From the NCBI GenBank assembly GCA_964016875.1, contig OZ024734.1:51938622-52002621 (forward strand): 64,000 bases of DNA, in the 5' to 3' direction. The notes under the pieces were generated by a model. That model did not search any database. It saw nothing but the letters and a program-made list of their open reading frames with translations, and was not told the origin of the DNA. Made by a program: the position numbers and the translations under genes. The stretch's first letter is position 1; every line of letters starts with the position of its first letter. Shown piece after piece: positions 20,605 through 32,500 of this stretch. The DNA comes from Fallopia convolvulus (taxonomy: Eukaryota > Streptophyta > Magnoliopsida > Caryophyllales > Polygonaceae).

Positions 20605-20994
20605 TCTCTCCCTTCTTGTTCCCTTAATCCAAAAATGACCACAAATTGTACTTGGGTTCCCATTGTACATATTCTCTTAAGTAATGAAATGGTCTTTATT
20701 TTGATTGCGTGTTCCATTCTTTCCTAATATTGCTTTGCTTAATTTTCGATGATGTCAAAAGGGGGAAAGATAAAAAATGTGAGATGAGTTAAAAGTTTAA
20801 GTTATCACAGACCACGCATAAGCTAAGGGGGAACAATTGCATAAAAAACCTAATAGGAACTATGTGTCTCACCAGAAGTGGCTCCCTAAATCTAAATGTC
20901 TCACTAAAAGTGACTTCCCAAAATCATACTTAGGAACTCATCAGCATATCATTCATTGAAATACTTGCATTTTTGTGATGGGTTTGTCATCATC
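20605..20994 (+). other. 3' untranslated region of the copia element
   Basis: Noncoding DNA from the stop of the env-position ORF to the polypurine tract. It has A/T-rich stretches, GGGGGAAC and TGATGTCAAAAGGGGGAAAG, a second polypurine-like run near 20757-20768. No gene is seen. Confidence 0.6.
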
Positions 20995-21007
20995 AAAAAG
21001 GGGGAAA
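20995..21007 (+). promoter_or_regulatory. Polypurine tract of the copia element
   Basis: AAAAAGGGGGAAA immediately precedes the 3' LTR and would prime plus-strand DNA synthesis. Confidence 0.85.
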
Positions 21008-21008
21008 T

Positions 21009-22056
21009 TGTTGGGACGTTGTTGGGACCTCTGGTTCTAAGCAACGGATCACCGATTCACTTCTCTTTAAGTTTTGATAATGACAAATACTATAGGGAAC
21101 TAATGTGGTTTGTTCAAGTATTTCTAAGGAACACAGATACAACCAAGAACTATGAATGACAAAGCCACTGCTAGCCACAATGAAGAGTTTCCATCAAGGG
21201 AACTCTGAAGAGGAAAGTTCCCATGAAGTGGGAACTCCCAGAAACAAAAACACAAGCTTACAACGATGAAGAGTTTCCATCAAGGGAACTCTGGAGAAGT
21301 CAGTTCCCATGAAATGGGAACTCACATGTGAAGACAACGACCGTTCAGCGCAGATCGCGGGATTCTGTCTCAGACAGCCAGAGGGAACAGTCTGAGGATC
21401 AGACTGTCACGCTTCATCCAACGGTCCGATTGATTCAAGAAGTTGACCTAGTTCAAACCAAAGTCACATGTGAAGAAAGTACAACTTGGGCATCAAGCAA
21501 AGGGCATTTTGGACACAAATGAAAGATGCAACTGCCCAAGACAAATGGACTATAAAGCCAAATGAATAGTACTCGGTCTGAGTACTTCTCCCAGAACTTA
21601 CAAACACCCACATTAGAGAGAAGAAAGAAAAGGAAGAGAAGTCCCCGCCGGCGAGTGTGTGATCTCGACGACGGTGAAGCTGAAGTTCCCTGGAGCAAGG
21701 GAACTGAGAAGTCAACGTAAGGTTTGAGTTACTTGTGTTTTGCTGTTGTGAGCTTAGGAACTCAGTTGAGAGGATTTACTAGTGTTGCTAGAGTTAGGAA
21801 GAACTTGTAGGAACAGAGAAGTGTAAATCCGGCTGTGTAACTAAGGAACAAAGCAATCAATATAAGTAAGTCATTCAAAATCCTCCAAGCGGAGGTAGAG
21901 GTTTACCCATACAACTAGTTGGTTGTAGTGGGGTTCCTCTATAAAAGAACTGTCCCTTTAACTGTTTTTATTACTTGCGATTATTTACTTCCGCTGCCTT
22001 GGGAACAGCTTAACTGCCAATTCCCAAGCTCACTGCTAACCCATTACGATCCAACA
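21009..22056 (+). repeat. 3' LTR of the copia element
   Basis: Same length as the 5' LTR, with eight transitions between them. It is preceded by the polypurine tract and followed by the ACTAA target duplication. U3 hairpins fall at 21216-21236 and 21302-21322. Confidence 0.95.
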
Positions 22057-22203
22057 ACTAATTTATTTGTATAATTTATATGAATTAATGAGAAGATGAC
22101 ACGTGTAAAAATCTGATGTGGCGCATTGTAGGAATGACATGTGACAAAAGATGATGTGGCGCAATGTGGTGACTCCAAACCTTATTGCTTTTATATATAT
22201 AGT

Positions 22204-22605
22204 AGATTTTAGGCACATTTAAAGGACAATAGATTTCACTAGTAAATTTTTGTTCAGGGTATTTCAAGATATCCTAATTAAGTACTACAGAATAACTTCC
22301 CTTATGTAAACTGCAGAGTAAATCCTCTTTCCCAAATATTTGTCCCACTTACATGTCCTTTTAATTTTTGGACCATGTGGCAAACTTTAATAAATCTTTT
22401 TAATTAAAAATCTTAAATCACCCCTTTTCCATTTTTCTAGAATCTCTATTACGAGCAGTACGCACTTGTACGCTTTTCCCTGTTAAGTGTTAATCAAAAC
22501 AACAATTCAAATTGTGTTGGTAGAATCTTTGGTTGCTCATAGTGGGTAATTTTGGAAACTTTGCCTCCTTTTTTTGAAGTTGAGTTCAAGAATATCCAAA
22601 TTTGG
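22204..22605 (+). repeat. Repeat A, left copy (inverted partner at 25870-26037)
   Basis: Matches the reverse complement of 25870-26037 in two blocks (22204-22295 and 22515-22605), e.g. GGACAATAGATTTCAC, ATATCCTAATTA and TTGGTAGAATCT. The left copy carries about 210 extra bases in the middle. It may be the terminus of an unrecognised transposon or an old segmental duplication. Confidence 0.7.
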
Positions 22606-22705
22606 TTTTCTCACAGACTCGAATTAGTTCACCCAATTGGTTTTTAGTAACCTCACCTAATACAGCTTCTCACAAACTTCATGGAAACAAGACTGGAGGA
22701 TCAGC

Positions 22706-23047
22706 TATCAATCAACTTTGTAAGTAAATTTGAAAAGATTAACCGTGAATAAAATTTAATGGTAAGATTTTTTTTAATACCCCTATTTTTTTGTTTTATT
22801 TTTATTTACTTTTGTTTAGGGTTTATTTATTTGTGAGAAGCTAGGTATGAAAAATCTATTATTGATTAGAATCTTAAATAATTTTCATGCATAGATTTGC
22901 TAAGATTTTGATTGTTAAAAAAATCAATTGTCAGATTCTTTCCCATATCAAAATGTAATTTTTATTTTTAGTATTTTTAAATAGGGGTTTTCTCATTTAT
23001 GATAGGATTTGATAGGATTTAGTAATTTTACTTACGAAATTTGTATA
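22706..23047 (+). repeat. Repeat B, copy 1
   Basis: About 340 bp shared with 28047-28430 (same orientation) and 28889-29275 (inverted). Landmarks are GATTAACCGTGAATAAA, GAAAAATCTATTATTGATTA and CATTTATGATAGGATTT. No coding potential; family not recognised. Confidence 0.8.
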
Positions 23048-23289
23048 AGGGGAAGAGTTCCGTGCGAATGGGCGCCCAGGTAAAAATTGAGAATAAATCT
23101 CGTTCGTTCCTTCCAAAAAAATCAACGTCCCTGATTAAACATTCATTAAAAAAAAAAAAAATACGCACGGACTAATTTTTCCCGTATTATTCACGTATTT
23201 TTCAATAAAATACGACACAAACGAATTTTTTTCGTATTATTCACGAATTTTTTGAAAAATACGTTTTTATGAGACGTGCCCAATTTGTT

Positions 23290-23640
23290 CATCAAAACTA
23301 GCGATTTTTTCATCAATATTGACCAATTGTTCATCAATACTAACTATTTGTGCATCGAGTTTTTGATAAAAATGTTCATCGATTTTGAACTTTTTTAATT
23401 TTTAATTTTATTTTTTAACCTTATTTATGTGTATGAATACAATATTATATATTTTTTATGCACATATAATTAGTTTCGATATACCAAACCAATATTTGTT
23501 CATTGATATACTACTATTTGTTCATTGATAAACCAAAATTTATTCATTGATATACCCATATTTGTTCATTTGATATACTTCAATTTGTACATTGATATAA
23601 CATTGTTTGTTCATTGATATATCCTATTTGTGAAAAGAAA
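23290..23640. repeat. Degenerate TTGTTCATTGATATAC-type tandem repeat
   Basis: Imperfect units around TTTGTTCATCAATA (23290-23360) and TTTGTTCATTGATATAC (23490-23640), spaced roughly 25-30 bp. The flanks 23048-23290 and 23640-23980 are AT-rich with no gene seen. Confidence 0.6.
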
Positions 23641-24008
23641 TATACTTATGTTTATGTGTCAATACCATCAATTTGTACATTTAGGACTATTAATATCATC
23701 AACTTGTACATTTAGGACTATCTATTTGTGCATTTTTTGTATTTATTTTGTGCTTTTAAGGCTATCTTGAATGCAAAAGATAATACAAATGAAGTGCTTT
23801 AAGGCTAACTTGTCAATACGAATGAAGTGCTCAATATAGTACCTAAATAAGATAAGTTTGATTTAGAAACTTGTATACAAAGAATAATAGATAAAGAATC
23901 TGACTTTTACAATAATATGGTGTATGCTAAGAGGTTACTAATGAACAAACATGCATTTAGCAATGAACAATTTTATGAAAAGACAAGGGCAACTCCGGAT
24001 GTCCCACG

Positions 24009-24326
24009 AGTAGGGATGCTCAATGGGTCGACCCGGCCCGACCCGCAAGTAATATAATAATTTTTTACTCTTTAATGAAATAATATAATATTTTTTTAAA
24101 AAAAAGTTGTTGGTCGGGTCTATCTGTTGAGCACCCTTACTTGTGGGACATTTGGAATTGCTTTTTTTGTGTGTCAAATGGGTCGACCCGCGACCCGACC
24201 CAGAAAACCCACAACTAGTGTGTCGGGTCGCGGGTTAATAAAATATTTAGCGGGTCAATAAATTTTTAGCAGATAAATACATGACCCGCAAGTCAGGTTG
24301 AGTCAACTCATTAAGCACCCCTAATG
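24009..24326. mobile_element. Small MITE-like element built from GGGTCGACCC words
   Basis: It opens TAGGGATGCTCAATGGGTC and closes GACTCATTAAGCACCCCTAA read in the complementary sense (plus strand CAACTCATTAAGCACCCC), forming imperfect terminal inverted repeats of the hAT-MITE style. The interior consists of GGGTCGACCCG, CCCGACCC and GGTCGGGT. An inner inverted pair lies at 23991-24048 and 24110-24160. No ORF. Confidence 0.5.
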
Positions 24327-24369
24327 AAGAGACACGCTTCACAAAGCGTGATAAATTTTGTCCATCGAG

Positions 24370-24420
24370 TATCCATAGAACTTACTCTTCATGAAGAGTC
24401 ACTCTTCATGAGGAGTGAAT
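24370..24420. repeat. Pair of small palindromes
   Basis: CTCTTCATGAAGAG and CACTCTTCATGAGGAGTG lie side by side near 24389-24418. Could be a hairpin remnant of a MITE; no other function visible. Confidence 0.5.
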
Positions 24421-24639
24421 TTCTGTGTGCGCCGGGCACTTTTCTTGTGTGCACAAAGATTTCTCGTATTTTAACATAAAATTGTGATAAATTATTTTAC
24501 TATTTGAGTAAGAAAATCGTATGTCATGTGTCTTAATTTTGTATTCGATACATATTCAATAATAATCAGAGTCACGTTCGGGTGGATTTATTTGATAGGG
24601 TGAAAATTGCGGGTAATTTTGGACCGTTAGATTATATAT

Positions 24640-24952
24640 ATGGACAGATGAGATTAAAATAAAACAATTCAGCTAAAAAAAGGAAAAACTGAGGTGGATC
24701 ATTAAAGATGGCACGGAGCGTAAATTCCATTAAAGTTGAGTAACGAGACCAAAATACCCCTATGAAAATCTGATACAAAGGTGTCTTTCTCACTTCACGG
24801 AAGATTCATTTTCTCCATAGCCAAAATCTCTTCAGACTTCAGAGGAGAAAGCCGTCCTGTAATCCAACGCAAAACCACACCATAAATTCGGAAATTCACC
24901 CTCTAGCCATCCATTCGCTTCATAGAATCCATGGAGAAACAACCACAAAAAG
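24640..24952 (+). pseudogene. Orphan promoter and first exon
   Basis: A leader-like segment with CTTCAGAGGAGAAAGCC and pyrimidine-rich runs ends in ATGGAGAAACAACCACAAAAAG followed by GTATAT, a donor-like site (24931-24952). No matching downstream exon is recognised. It looks like a gene start captured by, or left from, a transposon. A similar orphan exon is at 62796-62840 on the other strand. Confidence 0.4.
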
Positions 24953-25869
24953 GTATATAAAAATGGATTTTCTAGGGTTCAAAAATTTACTTTCGTGTGT
25001 TGAAAGTGTTTATTGAGTTTTAATGTGTGTTTCTGGTTGATTTGATGAGTGTTTGTATTTGGTTGTGTTTGCGTTCGAAATTTCTAGGGTTCGAGATCTC
25101 TGATTTTAGGGTTCGGAATTTTTAATGTATAGGTTTAAAATATCAAGTATATAGGTTCATAGTCAAACTGTACTTACCTTGTTGTGATAGATGACCGACT
25201 TTTCATGAGTAGTTCTAGCATGATTTTTTACTTATTTGCTTCAATTTTTGTTTTTAAGAGAGTGAGCTCGAACAATGAACCATAAATCTTATTTGCTTCA
25301 ATTTTGGTTTGGAGGTGGAGCATTTGCACATCTTTCTTCCTCTATTTTTTTGAAAAGCATTGACACTTAAAAAGCATTAACTTGTAGAAATCTATATAAT
25401 TAACACTTTCAATGAGCCTTAGAGAAATATATAGTACTAACTTATAGTGCCAACTTTTAATAAGAAGAAATGAACCACGAAAATCTATGACTTTTGTTTG
25501 TTCGTAACTTTCTATGTTAAGGTTGATCAGTAGTATTCTCACGCTTCATGCTATGTACTACTACTTACTATTTTTAAGTTGAAGTTATTCGTTAGTCTAT
25601 AAACAAGATTTAGAAATTTATTTAATAAAATAATGTAATCACTTGACATGAAAACAAGCGACAAGGTGATGTACGAAAATTTATAGATAATAGTCTTGAA
25701 GAATATACAGGTGAACAAATGATGGAAATAACATTTATCACAATGTATACATCTAAGCAGTACTGTAACAATATGACGTAGTAAAACGTTTTAAGTGATC
25801 TAATTAACTGTAGTATCTGTATTAGAGAAAAACAATGAGATTTTATTGCAACACACTTCAGTTCAAAGT
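24953..25869. other. AT-rich region without a recognised gene
   Basis: Short ORFs only, no conserved protein motif, no repeat array. It would be an intron if the orphan exon at 24931 were still used. Confidence 0.5.
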
Positions 25870-26037
25870 AAGGATATCCTTGAACTCAACTTCGAAGTAA
25901 GGAGGCAAAGATTCCAAAATTACCCACTATGAATAACCAGAGATTCTACCAACATTTTACACAAGGGGGATTATTCTACGTAATTAGGATATCCTTGAAA
26001 TACGTGAAATCTATTGTCCATTAAATGTGTCTAAAAT
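25870..26037 (-). repeat. Repeat A, right copy, inverted
   Basis: Reverse complement shares GGACAATAGATTTCAC, ATATCCTAATTA and CATAGTGGGTAATTTTGG with 22204-22605. The two copies enclose about 3.3 kb. Confidence 0.7.
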
Positions 26038-26247
26038 ATAACCTAAAGAGGTTAGTTAATAATCAATAAATTGTTCTCCATTCACCAAAATGCCACAAAA
26101 AATCACGTCAATGTGAGCATAGAGTGTATAAAGAATGCTTAATTAGTAACCCATATTGATTGACGCTATGTTTGGATGAATTTTTCCTAAAAAGCATCAA
26201 CCCATAGATGGAAAATTTCTAAACTGAACTACTGATCACATGAATTG

Positions 26248-26421
26248 AACTTTACCAGTAATTAATTAATATAGTCAAATCTACATTTTATAGACAACGA
26301 ACATCATAACTAAACTAACCTTAACTTGTGCTAAATGAAACTAACAAACTCTTTGTAATTCCATCCAGCAGTACTAAAAACTCAACTAATTATCAACTCA
26401 AAACTAGAGTAATTTACACAA
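26248..26421 (-). repeat. Repeat C, left copy (inverted partner at 34708-34880)
   Basis: The reverse complement shares GTGTAAATTACTCTAGTTTT and TTTCATTTAGCACAAGTTAA with 34708-34880. It sits just beyond the 3' end of the kinase, and its partner sits beyond the LINE. Confidence 0.85.
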
Positions 26422-26532
26422 CTCAATCGGAAAGTTCAATGGTTTGTAAACTTGTAGCTAGCTAGAAAAGGCTGTAAACTTGTTCTTGTTGTTGAGGATG
26501 ATACAGCAAGACCTCCTCCCATATAAGCTCCC

Positions 26533-27675
26533 TCACCACCACCTCATCCACTCCATCCGGGGGTTCTCGTCGACCTCCAACCTCACGCTCGAACGAACAG
26601 GATCCACCACCAATGGAACACACATCTCCGAGAAGTATGGGTGCTCGAGCGCTTCTTTAGCAGATATCCTCTTCTTAGGGTCCAGCACAAGCATCCTCTC
26701 CAGCAATTCGACCGCTACTGGATCCACCTCCTAATACAATCTCCTAAAATCCGAATCCGACAAGCACGAGCACGACAACTCTTCTAGAAGCTTCCTAGTC
26801 TCCGAACACTCCACGAAGCCAAGATCCGTCTTCTTCCCAAGGAAGCCGAAAATCTGCTTGACTTGCTCCACGTCGTCTTCCCCGTTGAAGATCGGCTTTC
26901 CCGTTAGCATCTCAGCAAAGATGCACCCAACCGACCACATGTCCGCGGAATCCTCGTAGTCCCGACGCCTCATTAGGATCTCGGGCGCGTTGTACCACGT
27001 GGTCCCAATGTTAACGTTCCTCGGCCCAGACTCGTCCTTGTATAGGGTGCGGGCGTGTCCGAAATCGGAGATCTTGAGGTCCCAGTTCTTGTTCACCAAG
27101 AGGTTTTGCGGCTTCAAGTCACGGTGGATCACGTTCACCGAATGCAGAAACTCGACCCCGCGAAGAATCTGGAACAACAAATATCGACAGTGTCTCTCCG
27201 AGAGCCCCGTCACCGAGCTGTCGATGACGTGGCCGAGGTCATAATCCATGAGTTCTTGGACCAAATAGACGTCCCGGAAACCCGCCTCGGAGGGGGACGA
27301 GACCATGACGTCTTTCAAGCCTATGACGTTCTCGTGTCGGGTTTTCCGGAGTATCTGCATCTCTCGGAGCGTGGCCACGGCGCTGAACTGGTTGCGCAGG
27401 GCTTCTCCGATCTTCTTGACGGCGACTTGCTCTCCGGTTTCCCGGTTGAGACAAGAGCAGACGAAGCCGAACGTGCCCTTGCCTAGAGCCTTGGTGGGAA
27501 CGTATTTGGCGTCCACTTCAAAGAGAAGGCCGTCCACCCGATAAGCATGCTGCTTCCTCTCGGCCGTCGTCTTGCGGTGGTCTCGGACGAGGCGTCCGAG
27601 CCGGTCTCCGATCACACCGAATAATTGATGGTGAGCATGATCGCCAAAGGCCTTGTTACCCACAACCATCGTCAT
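26533..27675 (-). pseudogene. Intronless CMGC-type (MAPK/CDK-like) protein kinase with an in-frame stop
   Basis: The frame from ATG (27675) encodes 314 residues, meets TAG (26731-26733), then stays open for a further 65 codons that carry the end of the kinase domain (LLERMLVLDPKKRIS, EALEHPYF). Visible motifs are the glycine loop GKGTFGFV (near residue 63), VAVKK lysine, HRDLKPQN catalytic loop, DFG (as DFGHAR), APE and a DMWSVGCIF segment. The MAPK TxY lip is absent: NVN stands before GTTWYNAPE. Plant MAPK genes normally have several introns, so this looks like a retroposed copy. A TATA box lies 95 bp upstream. It could be an inactive relic or a truncated product lacking the C-lobe end. It occupies the left arm of an inverted duplication. 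Confidence 0.8.
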
Positions 27676-27770
27676 CGATCTCCTCCGTAAAGTAGCGAAG
27701 CGAAGCGATCGAGCAATGTGATCAGAATTGATCGAGATCCTCCGCTATTTGTAATACGTTGTAATATAGG

Positions 27771-27780
27771 ATATATATAG
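27771..27780 (-). promoter_or_regulatory. TATA box of the kinase gene
   Basis: The minus strand reads CTATATATAT about 95-105 bp before the kinase ATG, leaving a leader of roughly 65 nt. Confidence 0.5.
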
Positions 27781-27796
27781 CTAGCTTGAGATCCAC

Positions 27797-29584
27797 GGCT
27801 AAACGGGATAACCGACTTGCCTTATGTACTGAATTGATGGTTACTTGGCAGTGTCGGTAATGATTTGCTTAATTAGACTCGATTTAATAAATTTATACGT
27901 TTCAAAAAAAATTACAATTTTTTTATAGTTCTGATATGATTAATAAAGCCCGAAAAAAATTACTTATATCTATCTTTTCAATCGGATATGTTTGTCCGTG
28001 TTTCAATTTTGTTTAGTACATATGAAAAAATTGGGATCAAATAAATTAGTTGTAAATCAACTCTGTAAGTAAATTTGGAAGGATTAACCGTGAATAAAAT
28101 TTAATGGTAAGATTTTTTTTCAGTCTCCCTTTATTTCAATTTTTTTTGGTTTTTTTCAATGTCTGATTATTTTTTAGGGTTTACTGTATTTATTTATTTG
28201 TGAGAAGGTTTGAAAAATCTATTATTGATTAGAATCTTGAATAATATTATATGCATAGATTTTCTAAGATTTTGATTGTTAAAAAAATCAGTGGTCAGAT
28301 TTTTTCCCATATCAAAATCTAATTTTTATTTTTAGTATTTTTAAATATGATTTTACTCATTTATGATAGGATTTAGATATTTTTTTGTACTTATGAAATT
28401 TGTATAAACCTATCAAATCCAAATTCTATATTGTCCTTTGAAAGTTGGTGAAAATTGTGGAATCGTAATTACCTCATAATTAGTTGATGATCCGGGACTA
28501 GCCCGGGATTTTTTTTTTAAAGTTGTAATCTATTAATTTGAATATGATATAAGTATTAAAAAATTAAATATTAAAAAATAATATTACTAATAATTAAATT
28601 GACTATTACATATATAATATTTATTTATTTTAATAATTATAATAAATTTATTATTAAAAATATATAATAAAATATTATTATTAAAAATATTATTTAATGA
28701 TAATTTATTACTAATAATATTATTACTTTAATAATCATAAAAATCAATGGTTTTGATGCGTTAGGTCGATTGGACTTGCAACAAAACTACAATAAATTGA
28801 TCCGGTAAACTTGTAAATTTTAACGACATGAACTCGTACTCAATCTAAACTTGAAATTACCCGATCGAACCGACACCGTTAACTTTAATATAGGATTTGG
28901 TTTTGATAGCTAGGTTTATACAAATATCGTAAGTAGAGTTTCTAAATCCTATCATAAATGAGTAAAACCCTATTTAAAAATACTAAAAATAAAAATTATA
29001 TTTTGATATTGGAATGAATCTGACTATTGGATTTTTGTTTACAATCAAAATTTGCCTCAAATCTGCATGAACATTATTTAAGATTCTAATCGATAATAGA
29101 TTTTTCAAACCTTCTCACAAATAGATAAACCCTAAACGAGCTCAAAAAAAAAGATAAACCCTAAACAAATTAAATCAGAAATAAAACAAAAAAATAAGGG
29201 TGATAAAAAAAATCTTACCATTAAAGTTTATTCACGGTTAATCTTTTCAAATTTACTTAAAAAGTTGATTTACAACTTTAGTTGATCCCCTATGCTATGT
29301 ATATACTAAACGAAATTAAAACACGGACGTACTACAAGCATGCATATCCGATTGAAATTAGTAATGACTCAATTTTACAGTCTTTTTTTTTTAGAAGTAA
29401 TTTTACAGTCCTTTTAACTCATGAATAATATCCTTGTTGTTGAAAGATAGATACTGTATTAGTAATTTTTTCAGATTTTATTAATCAATAATCATATCAG
29501 GATTATACAAAAACCATTAGCAACTACCAAGTAAACATCAATTCAGTTAAAGTATATAAGGCAAGTCGGTTATCCCGTTTAGCC
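27797..29584. repeat. 1.8-kb imperfect palindrome (arms D and B)
   Basis: 27797-28430 is repeated in inverted form at 28889-29584. The outer tips are GGCTAAACGGGATAACCG (27797) and its complement ending at 29584; the inner tips are near TATCAAATCCAAATTCTATA and TATAGGATTTGG. The 458-bp spacer (28431-28888) is AT-rich with AATAATATTATTACTAAT-like runs. The palindrome has no coding capacity; a transcript would fold into a long hairpin. Confidence 0.88.
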
Positions 29585-32500
29585 AGATTTTCCGGAACAA
29601 AGGTTGATCGATCATCAGCAGGTTGACATCACCATTAATCAGCTTGTATCCACTTGCCACAGAATAATTTCCATCCGATGAGTACTTCCAACACAGTTCG
29701 TCTTCAGACTCGTCCAACTCCGAACACAAAGACAACGCTGCCATTCGCATAAGCACATTCGCCGGCAGGAGGTGGGCAAAACTATCCCAATTCCACCCCC
29801 TGTTACAGTCCCAATAATCTGAAACTTTCAGCTGCAACAATGAATTACCAACCACACCAGTAGCCACCTGCACCAGCGGCACATCTATGACCCAAATATC
29901 GCACCAAAACAGGATTGATTGCCCATTTCTCGGCAACCATTTCGTCCCTTGATTGACCACTTCAGTAACCCCCGATCTGATGCTGCGCCACACGTGGGAA
30001 GAGGCTGCCGAACTCCCCAAAGCAGAGTCCACATACTTACTTTTTAGGACCGAAATCCAGAGGTCACCGTCCTCCATAACAAACCGCCACCCAATTTTCC
30101 CCATCAAAGCCAGATTCAACTCCCTCATCTTTCTTATCCCGAGTCCACCATGATCTTTTGGCTTGGTCACCACCTCCCAAGCCACTTTGTGAATTCTTCT
30201 TTTCTCTGGAGTACTGCCCCATAAGAAAGACCGGTTAATTTTATCAATCTTACTACACGTGCTCTTGGGAAGGCACGCCGAAGACATAGTAAACACTGGA
30301 AGAGAACTAAGAACCGACTTAATTAGTGTGACTCTACCAGCAAAGCTGAGCGAATTCGCCTTCCAGCCCGCCAGCCTGGAGTTAAACTTATCAATCAAAG
30401 TCGAAAAGGTGTTCTTGTTGACATTTTTGTGAAGAACCGGCATTCCAAGGTACTTCCCCAGGTCCTTTGTCACCTCAATACCACTCACTTCATGAAGTTG
30501 CCTTACAACCGATCGGCCGACATTCTTAGAGACATAAATTTTTTATTTCTGGAAGCTAACTTTCTGCCCTGAAGCCGCACAAAACAACTCAAGACAGCCC
30601 TTAATCACCCGGATTTGTTCAACTGAGGCTTTCGCAAAGAGAAGGATATCGTCAGCAAAAAACATGTGAGATAGCATGGGTCCCCTTCTAGTCAACTTGA
30701 TCGGCTTCCATCTCTTATTCGAAACTGAGTCGAGGATGATATGGCTAAGTCGCTCAATGCACATCACAAACAAATAAGGAGACATAGGGTCGCCTTGGCG
30801 GACCCCACGTTTCGCAGCAAATTGACTTGTAACTTCTCCATTCCACAAGATTTGCATTCTAGGAGAGGTAGTACACGCCATCACCCATTCAATCCATTTA
30901 TCTGGGAAGCCCGCAGCTCTAAGAGTTTTCTCAACAAAGCACCAACTAAGCCTATCATAAGCTTTCTCAAGATCAAGCTTCAATATCATCCAACCATTGG
31001 ACCCTTTCTTCCTTTTCATGGAATGAACCACCTCTTGCATCACAACGATGTTATCGGTAATCAAACGGCCCGGAAGAAAACTCCCTTGAGTCGGGCCGAT
31101 GATACTCGAAAGAATTGGTTGAAACCTGTTGGATATAACCTTTGTAATAATCTTATAGAGGACGTTGCAAAGGCTAATCGGTCTGAATTGGTTAATATGC
31201 TCTGGTTTGTTTACCTTAGCAATCAACACAATTAATGTATCATTGATCCCCGTAGGAAGAATCCCGGATTTGAAAAAGTCTTGAACAAACTCCACAACAG
31301 ACCTTCCAACGACACTCCAACACTTTTGATAGAAACACGGTTGAAAGCCATCTAAACCCGGAGATTTCAAGGCGCCCATACCTTTGACGGCTTTCCAAAT
31401 CTCGCTAGCCGTAGGAGTCTCCACAATACTGCTCAAGACGTCATCACTGATACTAGGAAACCCACTGCACAAATTCGGAATATTCACCTCAGTCCCAAAA
31501 TTCGCCCCATATAAATTCTTGAAGAAGTCTATAGCAATTCTTTCGAGGTCTTCGCTCTTCTCCACCCACTTACCATCGTTGTCTTTTAAACCTTCGATCC
31601 GGTTATGCTTTCTTCGGATAATAGTTGATGTGTGGAAAAAGGAGGTATTTCTATCCCCATACATCAGCCATAGCTCTCTCGACTTCTGAAGCCAAAGAAT
31701 CTCCTCTTGCTCTAAGACAATCTCAATCTCTTTTTGTAACTTGGTTTCAACCAATAAACTTTCCGAAACTGAAACCTGAAGACGCTGCTGCACACTATCT
31801 AATCGATCTAACAACTCCCTTTTTCTTTGATGAATATTACCAAAAACTCTTTTGTTCCAAATAAGCAACTCCCCCTTAAGAGCCTCCAGCGCATGAGGAG
31901 TACTTAAGTTGTTATTCCAACCCTCTTTCACCTTATCATTAAACGAAGGGTGTGTCATCCAAGCTGCTTCAAAACGGAAGGGACGGCGTTTCTTGTTCGT
32001 GATCACATTGGGACAAAAAGATAGTAACAAAGGACAATGGTCGGACGAGAATTTCGGAAGATGAGTGACCCTAGCATCGGCCCATTTAATCCTCCCTTCC
32101 GCATTCATGAATAACCGATCCAACCTCTTCCAAACCACGGAAGTTCGTGAAAGTCTGCGACTCCACGTAAAACTAGGCCCTGTGAATTCCAAGTCAATGA
32201 GGCCTATATTGTTTCTCCACCGGGCGAAAACGTCAGAATCAGCGTGGAGTCCTCCCGAGCCCCCATCACGTTCATGGTTAAAGAGAATACAATTGAAATC
32301 ACAACCGATCACAACCGGTCCCCTAGTCTTGCGGACCACATTCTCAAGATCAGTCCAGAAAGTTTCACGTCTCTTAGGGGAAGGCGGACCATAGACCATA
32401 AACAAGTTCACCTGCGTCCCCTTGTCATCCACCAGAACATGAATAAAGTGTTCAAATTTATTAACAACATGTAACTGAACCTTTCCCGCCTTCCAAAAAA

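Larger units (their letters stand above)
11551..22056 (+). mobile_element. Complete Ty1/copia element, SIRE/Maximus-like, RT-deleted
   Basis: Two LTRs of 1,048 bp (11551-12598 and 21009-22056) start TGTTGGG and end CCAACA and are flanked by ACTAA at 11546-11550 and 22057-22061, a perfect 5-bp target duplication. Domain order protease-integrase-RT-RNase H defines Ty1/copia. The extra long ORF after pol and the gag with two zinc knuckles point to the SIRE lineage. I count eight differences between the LTRs, all transitions (0.76%), which at 1.3e-8 substitutions per site per year is about 0.3 million years. A deletion has removed the RT catalytic region, so this copy is non-autonomous. GGGAAC/GTTCCC is strikingly frequent throughout. 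Confidence 0.95.
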
